DNA of 64,000 nucleotides from Mesorhizobium qingshengii (GTDB taxonomy: Bacteria; Pseudomonadota; Alphaproteobacteria; Rhizobiales; Rhizobiaceae), in contig NZ_JAPFQA010000017.1 in NCBI RefSeq assembly GCF_027563465.1, positions 58,264 to 122,263 of the forward strand. Reading direction: 5' to 3'. Of this stretch, positions 14,860 to 23,974 are shown piece by piece; position 1 is the first letter of the stretch, and each line of letters begins with the position of its first letter. The notes beneath the pieces were generated by a model that had not been told where the DNA came from, did no database searches, and saw only the letters and a list, made by a program, of their open reading frames with translations. Both the position numbers and the translations under genes were made by a program.

Positions 14860-16176
14860 CTATTTGCTTGTTTGGGCATGACCATTCGCGAAAGCCGGAT
14901 TCCACTTTTCGGGATCCTGCTCCAGACCCTGCCGGTTCGTTGGTACCGCGGCCCGTCGCGGACTGGTGACAGGTACTTTCGCCAGCTTGAAAAAGCTGTA
15001 GTACATCAGAAAGGAGCCCGTCACGTAGGGGTTGAGAATGTCAACCTCGACGAAGGAGCGGATCAACAGCAGCACCATCACGCCGGTGAGAATCACCGGC
15101 CCCGCTTGCCACGTCCTGAAGATCACCGCCGAGACATGGCCATAGAGCGTGCGCAGCATGATCAGCGCAATCATCGTCACCCCGACGGAGCCTAGTTCGA
15201 CAAGGGCCTCGATATAGGTGTTGTGAAAATGGAAACCGGTGCGGCTCGTAATGTAGAATTCATTCCATAGCCGCTCGGCTTCGGAGAAGCCTTGCACCCA
15301 ATAGGCGGCATAGCCGACGCCAAGAATCGGCGATTTCTGTGCGGCGTTCCAACCCTGCTCCCACAGATAGGTCCGCCCCGTGAGCGTGGAATCCTTGCCG
15401 AATATGTTGAGGACGAAATCCAGCAGCCCCATGTTCATGGCTGCGAAGGCCGACACGACAAGCAGGCCCGCCCCCACCAGAAATATCACCCTGCGGTAGC
15501 GGCGTGAGAGCAACTTGCTCATGGCAAGCAGAACCACCAGGGCCAAAACGGCCGGAATCGAGGCCACAGAGGTGGCGGAATGCGAAACGGCCAGCATATA
15601 AGCCGACAACAGCACGACAGGTACCATCGCGATAAAGCTCATCCGGCTACGGCGCAGAAAAGCTAGGAACACAACGGAGAAATAGATGCCGAGCGAGGCG
15701 ACGAAGCCGATCTGGTTCTTGGAGGCGAAGGCGCCGACGAAGTTAACGGTGCCATCGAGGACGTCCTCGGAATAGTGTCCGACCCGCAGCGAATAGAGCA
15801 GGACGACGAATATGCCGATCAGGGCGCCGATCGTCAGCGTACGCACGCTGACGGTCCGCGCCGCGATGTAGGCGCAGGCAATGTGGGAAAAGTACTGGAC
15901 GGCCGTCCGCGCGGTGATGCCGGGAGCCGCCGACCAGAAGACCGACAAGCAGACATAGGCTGCAAACAGCAGTGGCAACCAGGCGCTGGACAGCTGCCGC
16001 AGGAACCGCCGGTAGTCGACCAGGATGAGCGGAAGCCAGACCGCGTAGTAGGCCAGGATCAGTACCTGGCCGAAAATGACGGAGTAGGAAAACGCCCAGA
16101 TCGAGACGGCCACGGCGAAACTGCCATAGACCGAGTTCTTTTCGGGGTCGACCAGCAGGGACTTTGGAATCTTCAT
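14860..16176 (-). CDS. exoQ: Exopolysaccharide polymerase, ExoQ/Wzy-like
   Basis: A 438-residue integral inner-membrane protein of the O-antigen ligase/polymerase (Wzy_C) family. It should polymerise lipid-linked repeat units in the periplasm. About eleven hydrophobic segments are visible, starting YGSFAVAVSIWAFSYSVIF. A large periplasmic loop carries the family motif GRTYLWEQGWNAAQKSPILGVG (given here as GRTYLWEQGW, then SPILGVGYAAYW) and HFHNTYIEALVELG. The start at 16176 (MKIPKSLLVDPEKN) is preferred over an upstream ATG that would add 18 basic residues. Position beside exoYF supports the ExoQ assignment. Confidence 0.85.
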   Translation of the reverse strand: MKIPKSLLVDPEKNSVYGSFAVAVSIWAFSYSVIFGQVLILAYYAVWLPLILVDYRRFLRQLSSAWLPLLFAAYVCLSVFWSAAPGITARTAVQYFSHIACAYIAARTVSVRTLTIGALIGIFVVLLYSLRVGHYSEDVLDGTVNFVGAFASKNQIGFVASLGIYFSVVFLAFLRRSRMSFIAMVPVVLLSAYMLAVSHSATSVASIPAVLALVVLLAMSKLLSRRYRRVIFLVGAGLLVVSAFAAMNMGLLDFVLNIFGKDSTLTGRTYLWEQGWNAAQKSPILGVGYAAYWVQGFSEAERLWNEFYITSRTGFHFHNTYIEALVELGSVGVTMIALIMLRTLYGHVSAVIFRTWQAGPVILTGVMVLLLIRSFVEVDILNPYVTGSFLMYYSFFKLAKVPVTSPRRAAVPTNRQGLEQDPEKWNPAFANGHAQTSK

Positions 16177-16381
16177 CTCAGAGTCCCGCCGACGCGATCC
16201 GGGCCCGGCGTGCCATAAGCCAGCCGGCATATACGCGAACAGGGGCGTGCAATAAACGGCGTCTCCATTGTGCAGTGCAATATAACCTATCGCGCCCGGC
16301 GCTCAATGGCAAATCCGGTCACCTTGTCTTGCAGCCAAGGGGACGCGGAGAGGTCAACTGGCTGGCCATCCTGCAAGAACA

Positions 16382-17209
16382 CTACCATAGGGCTCCGCCG
16401 GTGATCTGGATGTTTTCCATGGTGATGCCCTTGGCCAGATCGGAGCACAGGAAGACCGCCAGCGCCGCGATCTCCCGCGGCTGCAGCATGCGCTGCTGCG
16501 GGTTACCCCTGGCGATCTCGGCCATCGCCGCCTCTGGCGTGCGCCCCTTGCCTTCGCGCTCGACGACCTGCGCCACGTTGCGACGCATCAGTTCGGTCTC
16601 GACCCAGGTCGGGCTGATCATGACGCAGGTGACACCGTGCGCGGCGCCTTCCAGCGCCACGCAACGAGTGAGGCCGAGAAGGCCGGCCTTGGAGGCACAG
16701 TAGGCCGGGTTGTCCTTCCAGCCGACGGAAGCCGCCGTCGAGCCAATGTTGACGATGCGGCCCCAGCCGCGCCCGATCATGCCCGGCAACACGGCGCGGG
16801 TGACGCGGAAGGCGCCGGTGAGATTGGTGTCGACGATCTTCTCCCACAGCGCATCGGAATGACCACAGACCGGCTGCTCGGCGGTGGTGCCGGCGGCGTT
16901 GACCAGAATGTCGGCAGGTCCGATGGCCGCTTCCGCGTCCGCGGCGAACCGATTGGTGACCTCGCTGTCGCGCACGTCGAGATGCGCGGCGTGAACCTTG
17001 GTTCCGTGCGCTGCGAGAGCCGCGCGGACGCGCTCGATCTCGTCCGCGCCGGGATAATAGGCGGCATCGGATCTGTCGGCGCCGGCGGGGGCAATGTAGG
17101 AGCCGACGGCGACATTGGCGCCGGCCTCGGCCAATGCCGTGGCAATGGCAAAGCCCATGCCTGAAAACCCGCCCGTGACGATCGCGCTGCGGCCGGAAAG
17201 GTTCTTCAT
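16382..17209 (-). CDS. Short-chain dehydrogenase/reductase in ketone-carboxylase operon
   Basis: A 275-residue classical SDR that oxidises an alcohol or reduces a ketone with NAD(P). Motifs: cofactor loop TGGFSGMG (12-19), NAAG (104-107) and catalytic S157, Y170 and K174 (NPAYCASKAG). It ends GGALW. It is the last gene of a leftward unit led by the hydantoinase A/B-type carboxylase genes. A secondary-alcohol dehydrogenase supplying the ketone for carboxylation is the natural reading, but this is an inference. An insert at about 39-56 (YIAPAGADRSDAAYYPGA) after the second strand is longer than in typical FabG proteins. Confidence 0.85.
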   Translation of the reverse strand: MKNLSGRSAIVTGGFSGMGFAIATALAEAGANVAVGSYIAPAGADRSDAAYYPGADEIERVRAALAAHGTKVHAAHLDVRDSEVTNRFAADAEAAIGPADILVNAAGTTAEQPVCGHSDALWEKIVDTNLTGAFRVTRAVLPGMIGRGWGRIVNIGSTAASVGWKDNPAYCASKAGLLGLTRCVALEGAAHGVTCVMISPTWVETELMRRNVAQVVEREGKGRTPEAAMAEIARGNPQQRMLQPREIAALAVFLCSDLAKGITMENIQITGGALW

Positions 17210-17266
17210 CAGATGTGGCTCCCGGACAGTTCAGGACGGGCAAGCCGGCCCAAGAGGATTTGAGAT

Positions 17267-17357
17267 TCACACGGCAAGACAACCTCCATCGATGACCATC
17301 CCTTCCCCGGTGACGGGCGCACCCTTGCCTGCTGCGCGATTCACAATACCAGTTTCC
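17267..17357 (-). pseudogene. C-terminal remnant of a second SDR
   Basis: Reading leftwards, the frame gives ...TGIVNRAAGKGAPVTGEG and then MVIDGGCLAV followed by a stop. This is the usual SDR C-terminal sequence (x-VTG-x-x-x-x-VDGG). Upstream it runs straight into the end of the carboxylase gamma-subunit gene, and no Rossmann or Tyr-Lys part is present. It is therefore a 3' stub left by deletion or recombination, probably of an SDR that once occupied this spot in the operon. Confidence 0.65.
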
Positions 17358-17843
17358 TCAAAGTGGTTTGCCCAGCCATTCACGATAAAAACCTTCGAGG
17401 TCGGGTTCGAAATCATGGACGATCGGATAGCCGGGTGCCGCCGCCTCGACCTCGTGCAACGTTCCGCATCGCGGGCAGATGAATTCGCGGATCTCCATCC
17501 ATTGCGGATCGGGAAGGTCGCTGTTGGGGTAGATCTCGCGCAACGCTTCCTCGGTGTTGCGCACGTTGATCGCGGCGTTCAGCTTCCAGTTCTTGCGATA
17601 GTCACCGAAGGAATGGCCGCACTCGCAGCGGGTGATACGCTCGTCGCCGCTCTGGCAGATGAACAGGTGATCGCTCACCGGAAGCAGGATCGGGTCTTTC
17701 CAGGCGACACGATCCTGGTAGACGGCGACCATCTTGAAGAAACGATCATCGTCCTTGTAGGCGCTCATGATGCGCCGCGTCTGCGGCCAGGGCAGCTGAC
17801 CGGCGGCCAGATCGCGGATGACTTCCTTGCTGTACGAGGTCAT
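17358..17843 (-). CDS. Acetone/acetophenone carboxylase gamma-like zinc subunit
   Basis: A 161-residue small subunit. Two Cys pairs, CECGH (around 94-97) and CPRCG (about 124-127), form a probable zinc ribbon, as in AcxC and the small subunit of acetophenone carboxylase. Such subunits pair with HyuA- and HyuB-type chains in ATP-dependent ketone carboxylases. It overlaps the alpha-type gene by 4 bases (ATGA), so the two are co-translated. The presence of this third subunit is what separates the cluster from simple hydantoinases or oxoprolinases. Confidence 0.8.
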   Translation of the reverse strand: MTSYSKEVIRDLAAGQLPWPQTRRIMSAYKDDDRFFKMVAVYQDRVAWKDPILLPVSDHLFICQSGDERITRCECGHSFGDYRKNWKLNAAINVRNTEEALREIYPNSDLPDPQWMEIREFICPRCGTLHEVEAAAPGYPIVHDFEPDLEGFYREWLGKPL

Positions 17844-20044
17844 GACTTTGCTCCCGGCGTGAAGATCGATCTGGCATCGACGTTCCAGAAATCGCTGAAA
17901 TCCCTGGTGAAGCGCGACGACAGCTTGATGGCGCTGGCATACATTTTCTTCACCTCGGGGGCGAAGTCGGCCTTTTCGACGCGGCCGCGCTCCCTGGCGA
18001 TCCAGTCCGCCACCGGGATCGCCTTGGCCAGGCGTTGCTTGCGCATCTCAGCCCGGCGTTCGACCGTCGCGTCGATATCGGCGACCGGATAGCCCTCGGC
18101 GTCGTCCTTCAGCACGATGCCGAAAACCTGGTCCGCCGCCTCGCGGGTGAGGAAGCCGTTCTCGACATCCCATGCCGTCTTGATCGGGTCACGCTCAAGC
18201 ACGTCGCCGTAACCGCCGCCGCCATTGTAGGAATGGCTGAAGATATCGCCTTCCTTGTGCGGCGCGGTGATGTAGGGGCCCTCGACCACGACATGGTCGC
18301 CGCCGATGTTCTTCTCGTAATCCGAGACATGCGGGTCGATGCCGGGCGCATGCGCCAGCGGTTGGCCTTTTGCCGCCAACTCGTGGATGTTGGAATTGCG
18401 CACCGCGCGGTGCTTCTGGCAGGTCGGCGCCGGATAGCCGCCGCACATGCCGCCATTGTCGAAGACCCTGGAAGAGTGCTCCGAGGTGTGGAGCCTGAGA
18501 TGCGGGGTCTTGTTGATCAGCCAGGTCGAGACAAAGGAACAGCCGCCGCGATATTTGCCGGCGCCGCCGGAGTTGGGGACGATCGAGCGGCCGATATAGA
18601 CCATCGGCATCGATTGTTCCCAGACCTCGATGTTGCCCATGTCCGATTCCGGGTTCCAGCCGACATAGGCGGTGTCGAGCCCGTCCTTGATGGCGAGCGC
18701 GCCGGAGCCGGCGGCGGCGCATTCGAAATGCGCCATGCCGAACGGCGTGCCATACTGGCTTTCGCCGCCCATCTCGATCATCGGGCTGTTGACCTGGCCG
18801 ACAAAGGCTTCCTCGACATAGCCGCGTGCGATGAAGCCGCGCGACAAGAGCCGCTGGAAGACGCCATAGGCGGGAAGCAGCAGCGCCCATGACGTCGCGG
18901 TCGCCACCATTTCGTTGTCGGGGTTGGTCCAGGTGCCGTGCGGCAATTTCAGCTCGGTCGCCATCCAGGCGCCGTCATTGACCAGCCCTTCGAAATTCAT
19001 GTGCTGGGTCAAGGTAACGAACATGCCGCCATCCATGCCGGCGGGCGTGCAGTTCATCGAATGATAGCCCCAGGGCTGCGTGCCCTCGAAGTCCATGGTG
19101 ATCTTGCCGTCTGTGGTGATCTCCATCTCGATGGGGATGTTGTAGAGCCAGTCCGGATCGCCAAGCAGCTGGAAGCCGGGCTTGCCTGATGTGACGTGGC
19201 CATAGAAGGTGTGGCCGCGATAGATGCCGGGAACGGTGAGCTGGCGGGTACGGGCGAGCTGCGCGCGGCGGCCTTCCTCGATGAACTCCTTCGACACCTT
19301 CATCCAGTAGTCGAGGCCGATCTCCGAGATCAGCTGCTTGACGCTTTCGCGCATGTCGATGCAGGACGCGACCTTGGCTTTCTCGTCGAGCACCCAGTAG
19401 ATCGGCATGCGCAGGTTGCGCTCGCAGCGGATGACGTAGTCGCGGCGGATCTCGTCATTCTCGCCGATCTTCTCGGCGCAGACGAACAGGCCTTCGGTGA
19501 AGCGTTCCTGCGCGAGACACACGTCGCCACCCGGCGTGATGCCGCCGGCTTCCAGCTCGTGGCAGACGGCACCGGCCCAGCCGACCAGCGTGCCTTCATG
19601 GAAGATCGGCACCACGTCCATGACGTCAGGCACCTGCACGGTGCCGATGAAGGCGTCGTTGTTGGCGAAGATATCGCCTTCGCGGATGCGCGGGTTTTCC
19701 TCGTAGTTGTTCTTGATCATCCACTTGATGAAACGGCTCATCGTATGGACGTGCACCATGATGCCGTTGGAGAGCGCGATCGCGTCGCCCTCCGGCGTAT
19801 AGATCGCCACCACCATCTCGCCGACCTCGCGCACGCCGGGCGAGGCAGAGATGCGGCGCGCCATCTCTCGGGCCGAGACGCAATAGGCGCGCAGCTTGGT
19901 GTGCAGCGTCTCGAATTTCAACGGGTCCTGGTTGCGCAGCGTGAGTTCCGTGATGCCGTCATAGCAGCCGGTTTCTTCCATCAGCCGCTCGGAATCGAGC
20001 AGCCGTTCGCGAAGGCGCAGGGCCGAGGCAGGTTTGTCCAACAT
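17840..20044 (-). CDS. Hydantoinase B-type subunit of a ketone carboxylase (alpha-like)
   Basis: A 734-residue HyuB/AcxB-like chain, the length of acetone carboxylase alpha subunits (hydantoinase B enzymes proper are about 550). Motifs include DIFANNDAFIGTVQVPD, the CHELEAGGITPGG region and the GGSxSQYG-like EMGGESQYGTPFG, plus GSGALAIKDGLD. In the family this subunit carries the metal site where the phosphorylated ketone enolate meets bicarbonate. Start chosen at 20044 (MLDKPASAL), with GAGAGG about 9 bases upstream; a more distal ATG lies inside the preceding gene. Only 13 bases separate it from the HyuA-type gene. Confidence 0.85.
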   Translation of the reverse strand: MLDKPASALRLRERLLDSERLMEETGCYDGITELTLRNQDPLKFETLHTKLRAYCVSAREMARRISASPGVREVGEMVVAIYTPEGDAIALSNGIMVHVHTMSRFIKWMIKNNYEENPRIREGDIFANNDAFIGTVQVPDVMDVVPIFHEGTLVGWAGAVCHELEAGGITPGGDVCLAQERFTEGLFVCAEKIGENDEIRRDYVIRCERNLRMPIYWVLDEKAKVASCIDMRESVKQLISEIGLDYWMKVSKEFIEEGRRAQLARTRQLTVPGIYRGHTFYGHVTSGKPGFQLLGDPDWLYNIPIEMEITTDGKITMDFEGTQPWGYHSMNCTPAGMDGGMFVTLTQHMNFEGLVNDGAWMATELKLPHGTWTNPDNEMVATATSWALLLPAYGVFQRLLSRGFIARGYVEEAFVGQVNSPMIEMGGESQYGTPFGMAHFECAAAGSGALAIKDGLDTAYVGWNPESDMGNIEVWEQSMPMVYIGRSIVPNSGGAGKYRGGCSFVSTWLINKTPHLRLHTSEHSSRVFDNGGMCGGYPAPTCQKHRAVRNSNIHELAAKGQPLAHAPGIDPHVSDYEKNIGGDHVVVEGPYITAPHKEGDIFSHSYNGGGGYGDVLERDPIKTAWDVENGFLTREAADQVFGIVLKDDAEGYPVADIDATVERRAEMRKQRLAKAIPVADWIARERGRVEKADFAPEVKKMYASAIKLSSRFTRDFSDFWNVDARSIFTPGAKS

Positions 20045-20057
20045 GGCGGTCGCCCTC

Positions 20058-22235
20058 TCAAGCGTGGGTGTAGTGCAGCAGCGTCCATTCATCGACGAAG
20101 ACACGGTCTTGCGGATGAACGACGAGCGTGGTGGCGGGATGTTCGATGATGGCCGGGCCGATCACTTCGTGGCCGGGTTGCAGGAGATCCATCTCGTAGA
20201 GATTGGCCTTGTGCCAGCGCCCGCCAATATAGGCCTCCCGCACCCCCTTGTGGGCGGTTGCCGGATTGGAGGCCCCAAGCGGCCGTTTGAGCAACACCGG
20301 CTTGACCTTGTCGGCGGTGGCGATCAGCCCGAGCTCGGTAATGGTGAAGCCGGCCTCGCCATAACGCGACACGCGGTGGTTGACCTTGGCGTAGACCGCC
20401 TCGAACTCGTCGAGAACCTTGCGCATGTCGTCGGCCGAATTGACCTCGGCCAACGGCGCCATGACTTCGACGTCCTCGAGCTGGCCGGTGTAGCGCATCA
20501 TCAGGAACGGCACGGTCTTGATCTTCTCGCGTGCATGGCCGTCGGCGATCATCTCGTCGACCGCCGCCCTGGTCAGATCGTTCCAGACCGTGGTGACCTT
20601 GGCGCCGAAGCCGGCAAGCGTCGCCTCATCGGCGCGCGAGGGGATATCGTGCTGCGTCGACACCGAATGCCGCCGCATGAAATCGGCCGTGGTGCAGCCG
20701 AAGGCGGAGAAGGCGGCGGCGAACTGGAAGGTGATGATGTCCTTGAAGCCGATGCCCCTGGAGCAACCGGCCAGATGCAGCGGCCCGGAGCCGCCATAGG
20801 ACAGAAGCGTGAATTCGGAGGGGTGGATGCCTTGACCCGAAATGACCCGGCGCAGCGCGTTGTTGGCATCGGACTCCAGCATGTCGATCATGCCTTCGGC
20901 GGCTTCCTCGACGCCAACACCGAGCACACTGGAGCACTTTTCCTCGAAGGCCTGGCGGGCCTTTTCGACCTGCAGCACGACCTTGCCGCCAAGGAAGTAA
21001 TGCGGGTTCAGCCGGCCGAGGATGGCGTCGCAATCGGCGATGGTCGGTTCGGTGCCGCCGCGATCGAAGCAGATCGGGCCGGGATCGGAGCCGGCGCTTT
21101 CCGGTCCGAGGCTGACTTTTTTCGTCAACGGGTCGACCTTGAGGATCATGCCGGCACCGGCGCCGATCGTGTCGAGATGCAGCGTCGGCACATTGAGCTT
21201 GAAACGGTCCATCAACGGCTCGTTCTCGATCCGTGTCTGGCCGCGCGTGATGACACCCATGTCGAAGGAGGTGCCACCCATATCCGAACAGATCAGCGAA
21301 TCGTTGCCGATCAGCTTGCCGACATAGGCCGCACCGAGGATGCCGCCGATCGGGCCGGAGATCATGGTTTCGTGCAGGCGCGGATGGTTGATCGAGGTCA
21401 GGCCGCCGAAGGACAGCAGCGTCTGCACGCCATATTTGAAGCCGTACTTTTTCGAGACGTCCTCTATGCCCTTGAGCTGCTTGCGGCCGCGCGAGGTGGC
21501 ATAGGCTTCGATCAGCACCGAATTCAGCCGCGACTGTTCGCGGATGACCGGGCGCACCTCGTGGCTGGTGTAGACGATGATGTTGGCGCCGGCTTTTTCG
21601 ACCTCAGCGCGGCAGATCTCGGCGATGCGCTTCTCGTGCACCGGATTGACGTGCGAGAAGATGGTCATGACGCAGATCGCTTCGACCTCGTCGGCGATCA
21701 GTTTTTTCGCGGCGGCTGAGACTTCGTGTTCGTAAAGCGGCAGCACGATATCGCCGAACTGGTCGATGCGCTCGGTGACGCCATGGGTGCGGCGGCGTGG
21801 CACCAGCGGATCGGGGTGATGATGGGTCACCGCGTGCAGCCGGTCGGCATAGGAATAGTCGGCCCAGGCCTGCAGGCCACGGCCCATCAGGATCATGTCC
21901 TCGAGGCCCTTGGTGGTGATCAGGCCGAGCCGGCGACCGGTGCGCGACAGCAGCGTGTTGAGCATGCCGGTGCCGGAATAGAGCACGACGTTGACGCCGG
22001 AAAACAGTGTTTCCAGCGAGATGCCCCAGGCATCCGCCGCGTCTTCGGCCGAGGCCAGAAAGCCCTCGGCTTCGTTCCTGGGCGTGGTTGCCGACTTGCC
22101 GATCTTGAAGTGGCCGTCCTGATCGACAAGGATCGTGTCGGTCATGGTGCCGCCGGCGTCGATGCCGATGACGATGGGATTGCCAATGATTGGCGGATTG
22201 CCAACGATAGGGCCGGTGGGATGGGGCTGGGTCAC
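20058..22235 (-). CDS. Hydantoinase A-type subunit of a ketone carboxylase (beta-like)
   Basis: A 725-residue HyuA/AcxA-like chain. It has the ASKHA-type ATP loop GIDAGGTMTDTIL (24-36), a second phosphate motif around DMGGTSFDMGVI, and GAGAGMILKVD, GSDPGP and SYGGSGPLH signatures of the family. With the HyuB-like and zinc subunits it should make an ATP-dependent carboxylase acting on a ketone; the exact substrate is unknown. First gene of the leftward operon and divergent from the LuxR-type gene. Odd feature: residues 9-24 repeat the first strand (IVGNPPIIGNPIVIG), apparently a small tandem duplication. Confidence 0.85.
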   Translation of the reverse strand: MTQPHPTGPIVGNPPIIGNPIVIGIDAGGTMTDTILVDQDGHFKIGKSATTPRNEAEGFLASAEDAADAWGISLETLFSGVNVVLYSGTGMLNTLLSRTGRRLGLITTKGLEDMILMGRGLQAWADYSYADRLHAVTHHHPDPLVPRRRTHGVTERIDQFGDIVLPLYEHEVSAAAKKLIADEVEAICVMTIFSHVNPVHEKRIAEICRAEVEKAGANIIVYTSHEVRPVIREQSRLNSVLIEAYATSRGRKQLKGIEDVSKKYGFKYGVQTLLSFGGLTSINHPRLHETMISGPIGGILGAAYVGKLIGNDSLICSDMGGTSFDMGVITRGQTRIENEPLMDRFKLNVPTLHLDTIGAGAGMILKVDPLTKKVSLGPESAGSDPGPICFDRGGTEPTIADCDAILGRLNPHYFLGGKVVLQVEKARQAFEEKCSSVLGVGVEEAAEGMIDMLESDANNALRRVISGQGIHPSEFTLLSYGGSGPLHLAGCSRGIGFKDIITFQFAAAFSAFGCTTADFMRRHSVSTQHDIPSRADEATLAGFGAKVTTVWNDLTRAAVDEMIADGHAREKIKTVPFLMMRYTGQLEDVEVMAPLAEVNSADDMRKVLDEFEAVYAKVNHRVSRYGEAGFTITELGLIATADKVKPVLLKRPLGASNPATAHKGVREAYIGGRWHKANLYEMDLLQPGHEVIGPAIIEHPATTLVVHPQDRVFVDEWTLLHYTHA

Positions 22236-22252
22236 GGTCGCCTCGGATCTGG

Positions 22253-22274
22253 TCTAGGTTGACGCCAGGCTAGA
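22253..22274. promoter_or_regulatory. Inverted repeat TCTAG-N12-CTAGA between carboxylase operon and LuxR gene
   Basis: Perfect 5-bp arms lie in the 111-base divergent gap, 18-39 bases upstream of the HyuA-type start. CTAG is rare in enteric bacteria and probably uncommon in this GC-rich DNA, so a paired copy in a shared promoter is notable. It is a candidate operator for the adjacent LuxR-type protein. Confidence 0.3.
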
Positions 22275-22346
22275 TTCGACAGGCGGCATCGCGCCATATG
22301 CCTAAAGACACAATGACGGCTGGGCTGACATCGCCGAGAAAAGGGC

Positions 22347-23117
22347 ATGCGCATGGGCAATATCTGGGCGCCGCTCGCCAGGGCGATCGCCGCTACCGGC
22401 ACGGACAGGCATGTCGACTGCCTGATCGACCTGATCGGCGCCGATATCGAGCACGACCTCGTCACCGTGACGCGCTATTCGGCGACGCAGACACCGGAAT
22501 TCATCAAGCACCGGCGCTTTTCGGACGAGATGGTCCAGCGTTACCTCGCCAGCTACTATGTCTTCGACCCATTCTATGCCTCGTGGCGGCGCGAACGACG
22601 GCTCGGCATCATGCCGCTGAAGCGGCTTGCCGACGATGAGGCCAAGCGCGGCCAATACATAGCCGGCTTCCTGGCGCAGTCGGAAATCTGCGACGAGGTC
22701 GGCATCATGCTGGCCGATGGCGGCGACTGGTGCCTCGGCATCTTCCTCGACCGCTCGAAGATGTCGTTCAAGGACAGCGAGATCTCACTCCTGGATGAGC
22801 GGCTGCCTGTGTTCGAGGCGTTGCACGCACTCGACATCAAGGCGCGGGGAACCGAGTTCTCCCGCACCTCGGCGCCGACAGGTCCGGGCGCCTCGCCCCG
22901 GCAGGAGCCGACCATCCCGGCCAGCCTGTGGCCCGAGCTGTCGCTGCGCGAACGGGAACTGGTCCAGCTGATCCTCGCCGGTCATCCAACAGCGAACATC
23001 GCCGAGCGTCTCGGCATCACCGTCGGCACCGTCAAGAACCATCGCCGGCGCATCTACGAGAAGCTCGACATCACCACTGAACGGGAATTGTTCCTGCAGT
23101 TCTTCCAGCACCGATAG
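22347..23117 (+). CDS. LuxR-family transcriptional regulator
   Basis: A 256-residue regulator with an unclassified N-terminal sensor-like region and a C-terminal GerE/LuxR helix-turn-helix (about residues 195-252: LSLRERELVQLILAG, TANIAERLGITVGTVKNHRRRIYEKL). The N-terminus is neither a clear response-regulator receiver (no DD/D/K pattern) nor an obvious acyl-homoserine-lactone domain. Divergent transcription from the carboxylase operon makes local control likely. Acetone carboxylase operons are classically driven by sigma-54 activators, so a LuxR-type regulator here would be a different solution. Confidence 0.8.
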   Translation: MRMGNIWAPLARAIAATGTDRHVDCLIDLIGADIEHDLVTVTRYSATQTPEFIKHRRFSDEMVQRYLASYYVFDPFYASWRRERRLGIMPLKRLADDEAKRGQYIAGFLAQSEICDEVGIMLADGGDWCLGIFLDRSKMSFKDSEISLLDERLPVFEALHALDIKARGTEFSRTSAPTGPGASPRQEPTIPASLWPELSLRERELVQLILAGHPTANIAERLGITVGTVKNHRRRIYEKLDITTERELFLQFFQHR

Positions 23118-23224
23118 CGGCCGCATTCTGCTGGCCCACCAATATCCCGTCCGGCGGCTCCGATCCCGCCTTGAACTTGGCCGCCGTTGACTTCACATTC
23201 GCCACCGATTGGGAGGAAGACCAT

Positions 23225-23974
23225 ATGCCGGGTTTCGCGGGACGGTTCAGCGGTCGGTCGGCTGTCATCACTGGCGGCGCCTCGGGCATAGGCCTGGCCG
23301 TCGCGCAAAGGATCGTCGACGAGGGCGGGCGCGTCTGCGTCTGGGATCGCGATCCCGGCCAGATCGAGCAAGCCAAAACCGTCGTTCCGGCCCTCCACGG
23401 TGTGGCGGTCGACGTTGCCGACGCCGCTGGTGTCGAAAGCGCCGCCGCGCGGACGCTCGAAGCCCTTGGCGGCGTCGACATCCTGGTCACCAGCGCTGCC
23501 ATCACCGGGCCGAACATGACCACCTGGAACTATTCGACCGAGGACTGGCAGAAGGTCATCGACATCAACATCAATGGCGTCTTCTACTGCAACAAGGCGC
23601 TGGTGCCGCACATGCTCGAGCGCAACTACGGCCGCATCGTCAACATCGCCTCGATCGCCGGCAAGGAAGGCAACCCCAACGCTTCGGCCTACAGCACCTC
23701 CAAGGCCGCCGTGATCGGCCTGACCAAGTCGCTCGGCAAGGAACTGGCCAAGACCAAGGTGACGGTCAACTGCGTGACGCCAGCGGCGGTGCGCACTGCG
23801 ATCTTCAAGCAGATGAGCCAGGAGCACATCGACTTCATGCTGTCCAAGATACCGATGGCGCGCTTCGGCGAGGTCGACGAAGTGGCGGCGCTGATCTGCT
23901 GGATCGCCTCGGAGGAGTGCTCGTTCACGACAGCCGCCGTGTTCGACGTTTCCGGCGGCCGGGCCACCTATTGA
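23225..23974 (+). CDS. Short-chain dehydrogenase/reductase
   Basis: A 249-residue classical SDR. The cofactor loop is TGGASGIG (16-23), with the catalytic set N114 region (DININGVF), S143, Y156 and K160 (SAYSTSKAA). D41 at the end of the second strand (VWDRD) suggests NAD preference. The GGGAGGAAG sequence just upstream decides the ATG at 23225 over an upstream in-frame ATG. It follows the LuxR-type gene by 107 bases and may belong to the same ketone/alcohol pathway. The sequence resembles sugar-acid and 3-oxoacyl reductases; the substrate is not determinable. Confidence 0.85.
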   Translation: MPGFAGRFSGRSAVITGGASGIGLAVAQRIVDEGGRVCVWDRDPGQIEQAKTVVPALHGVAVDVADAAGVESAAARTLEALGGVDILVTSAAITGPNMTTWNYSTEDWQKVIDININGVFYCNKALVPHMLERNYGRIVNIASIAGKEGNPNASAYSTSKAAVIGLTKSLGKELAKTKVTVNCVTPAAVRTAIFKQMSQEHIDFMLSKIPMARFGEVDEVAALICWIASEECSFTTAAVFDVSGGRATY

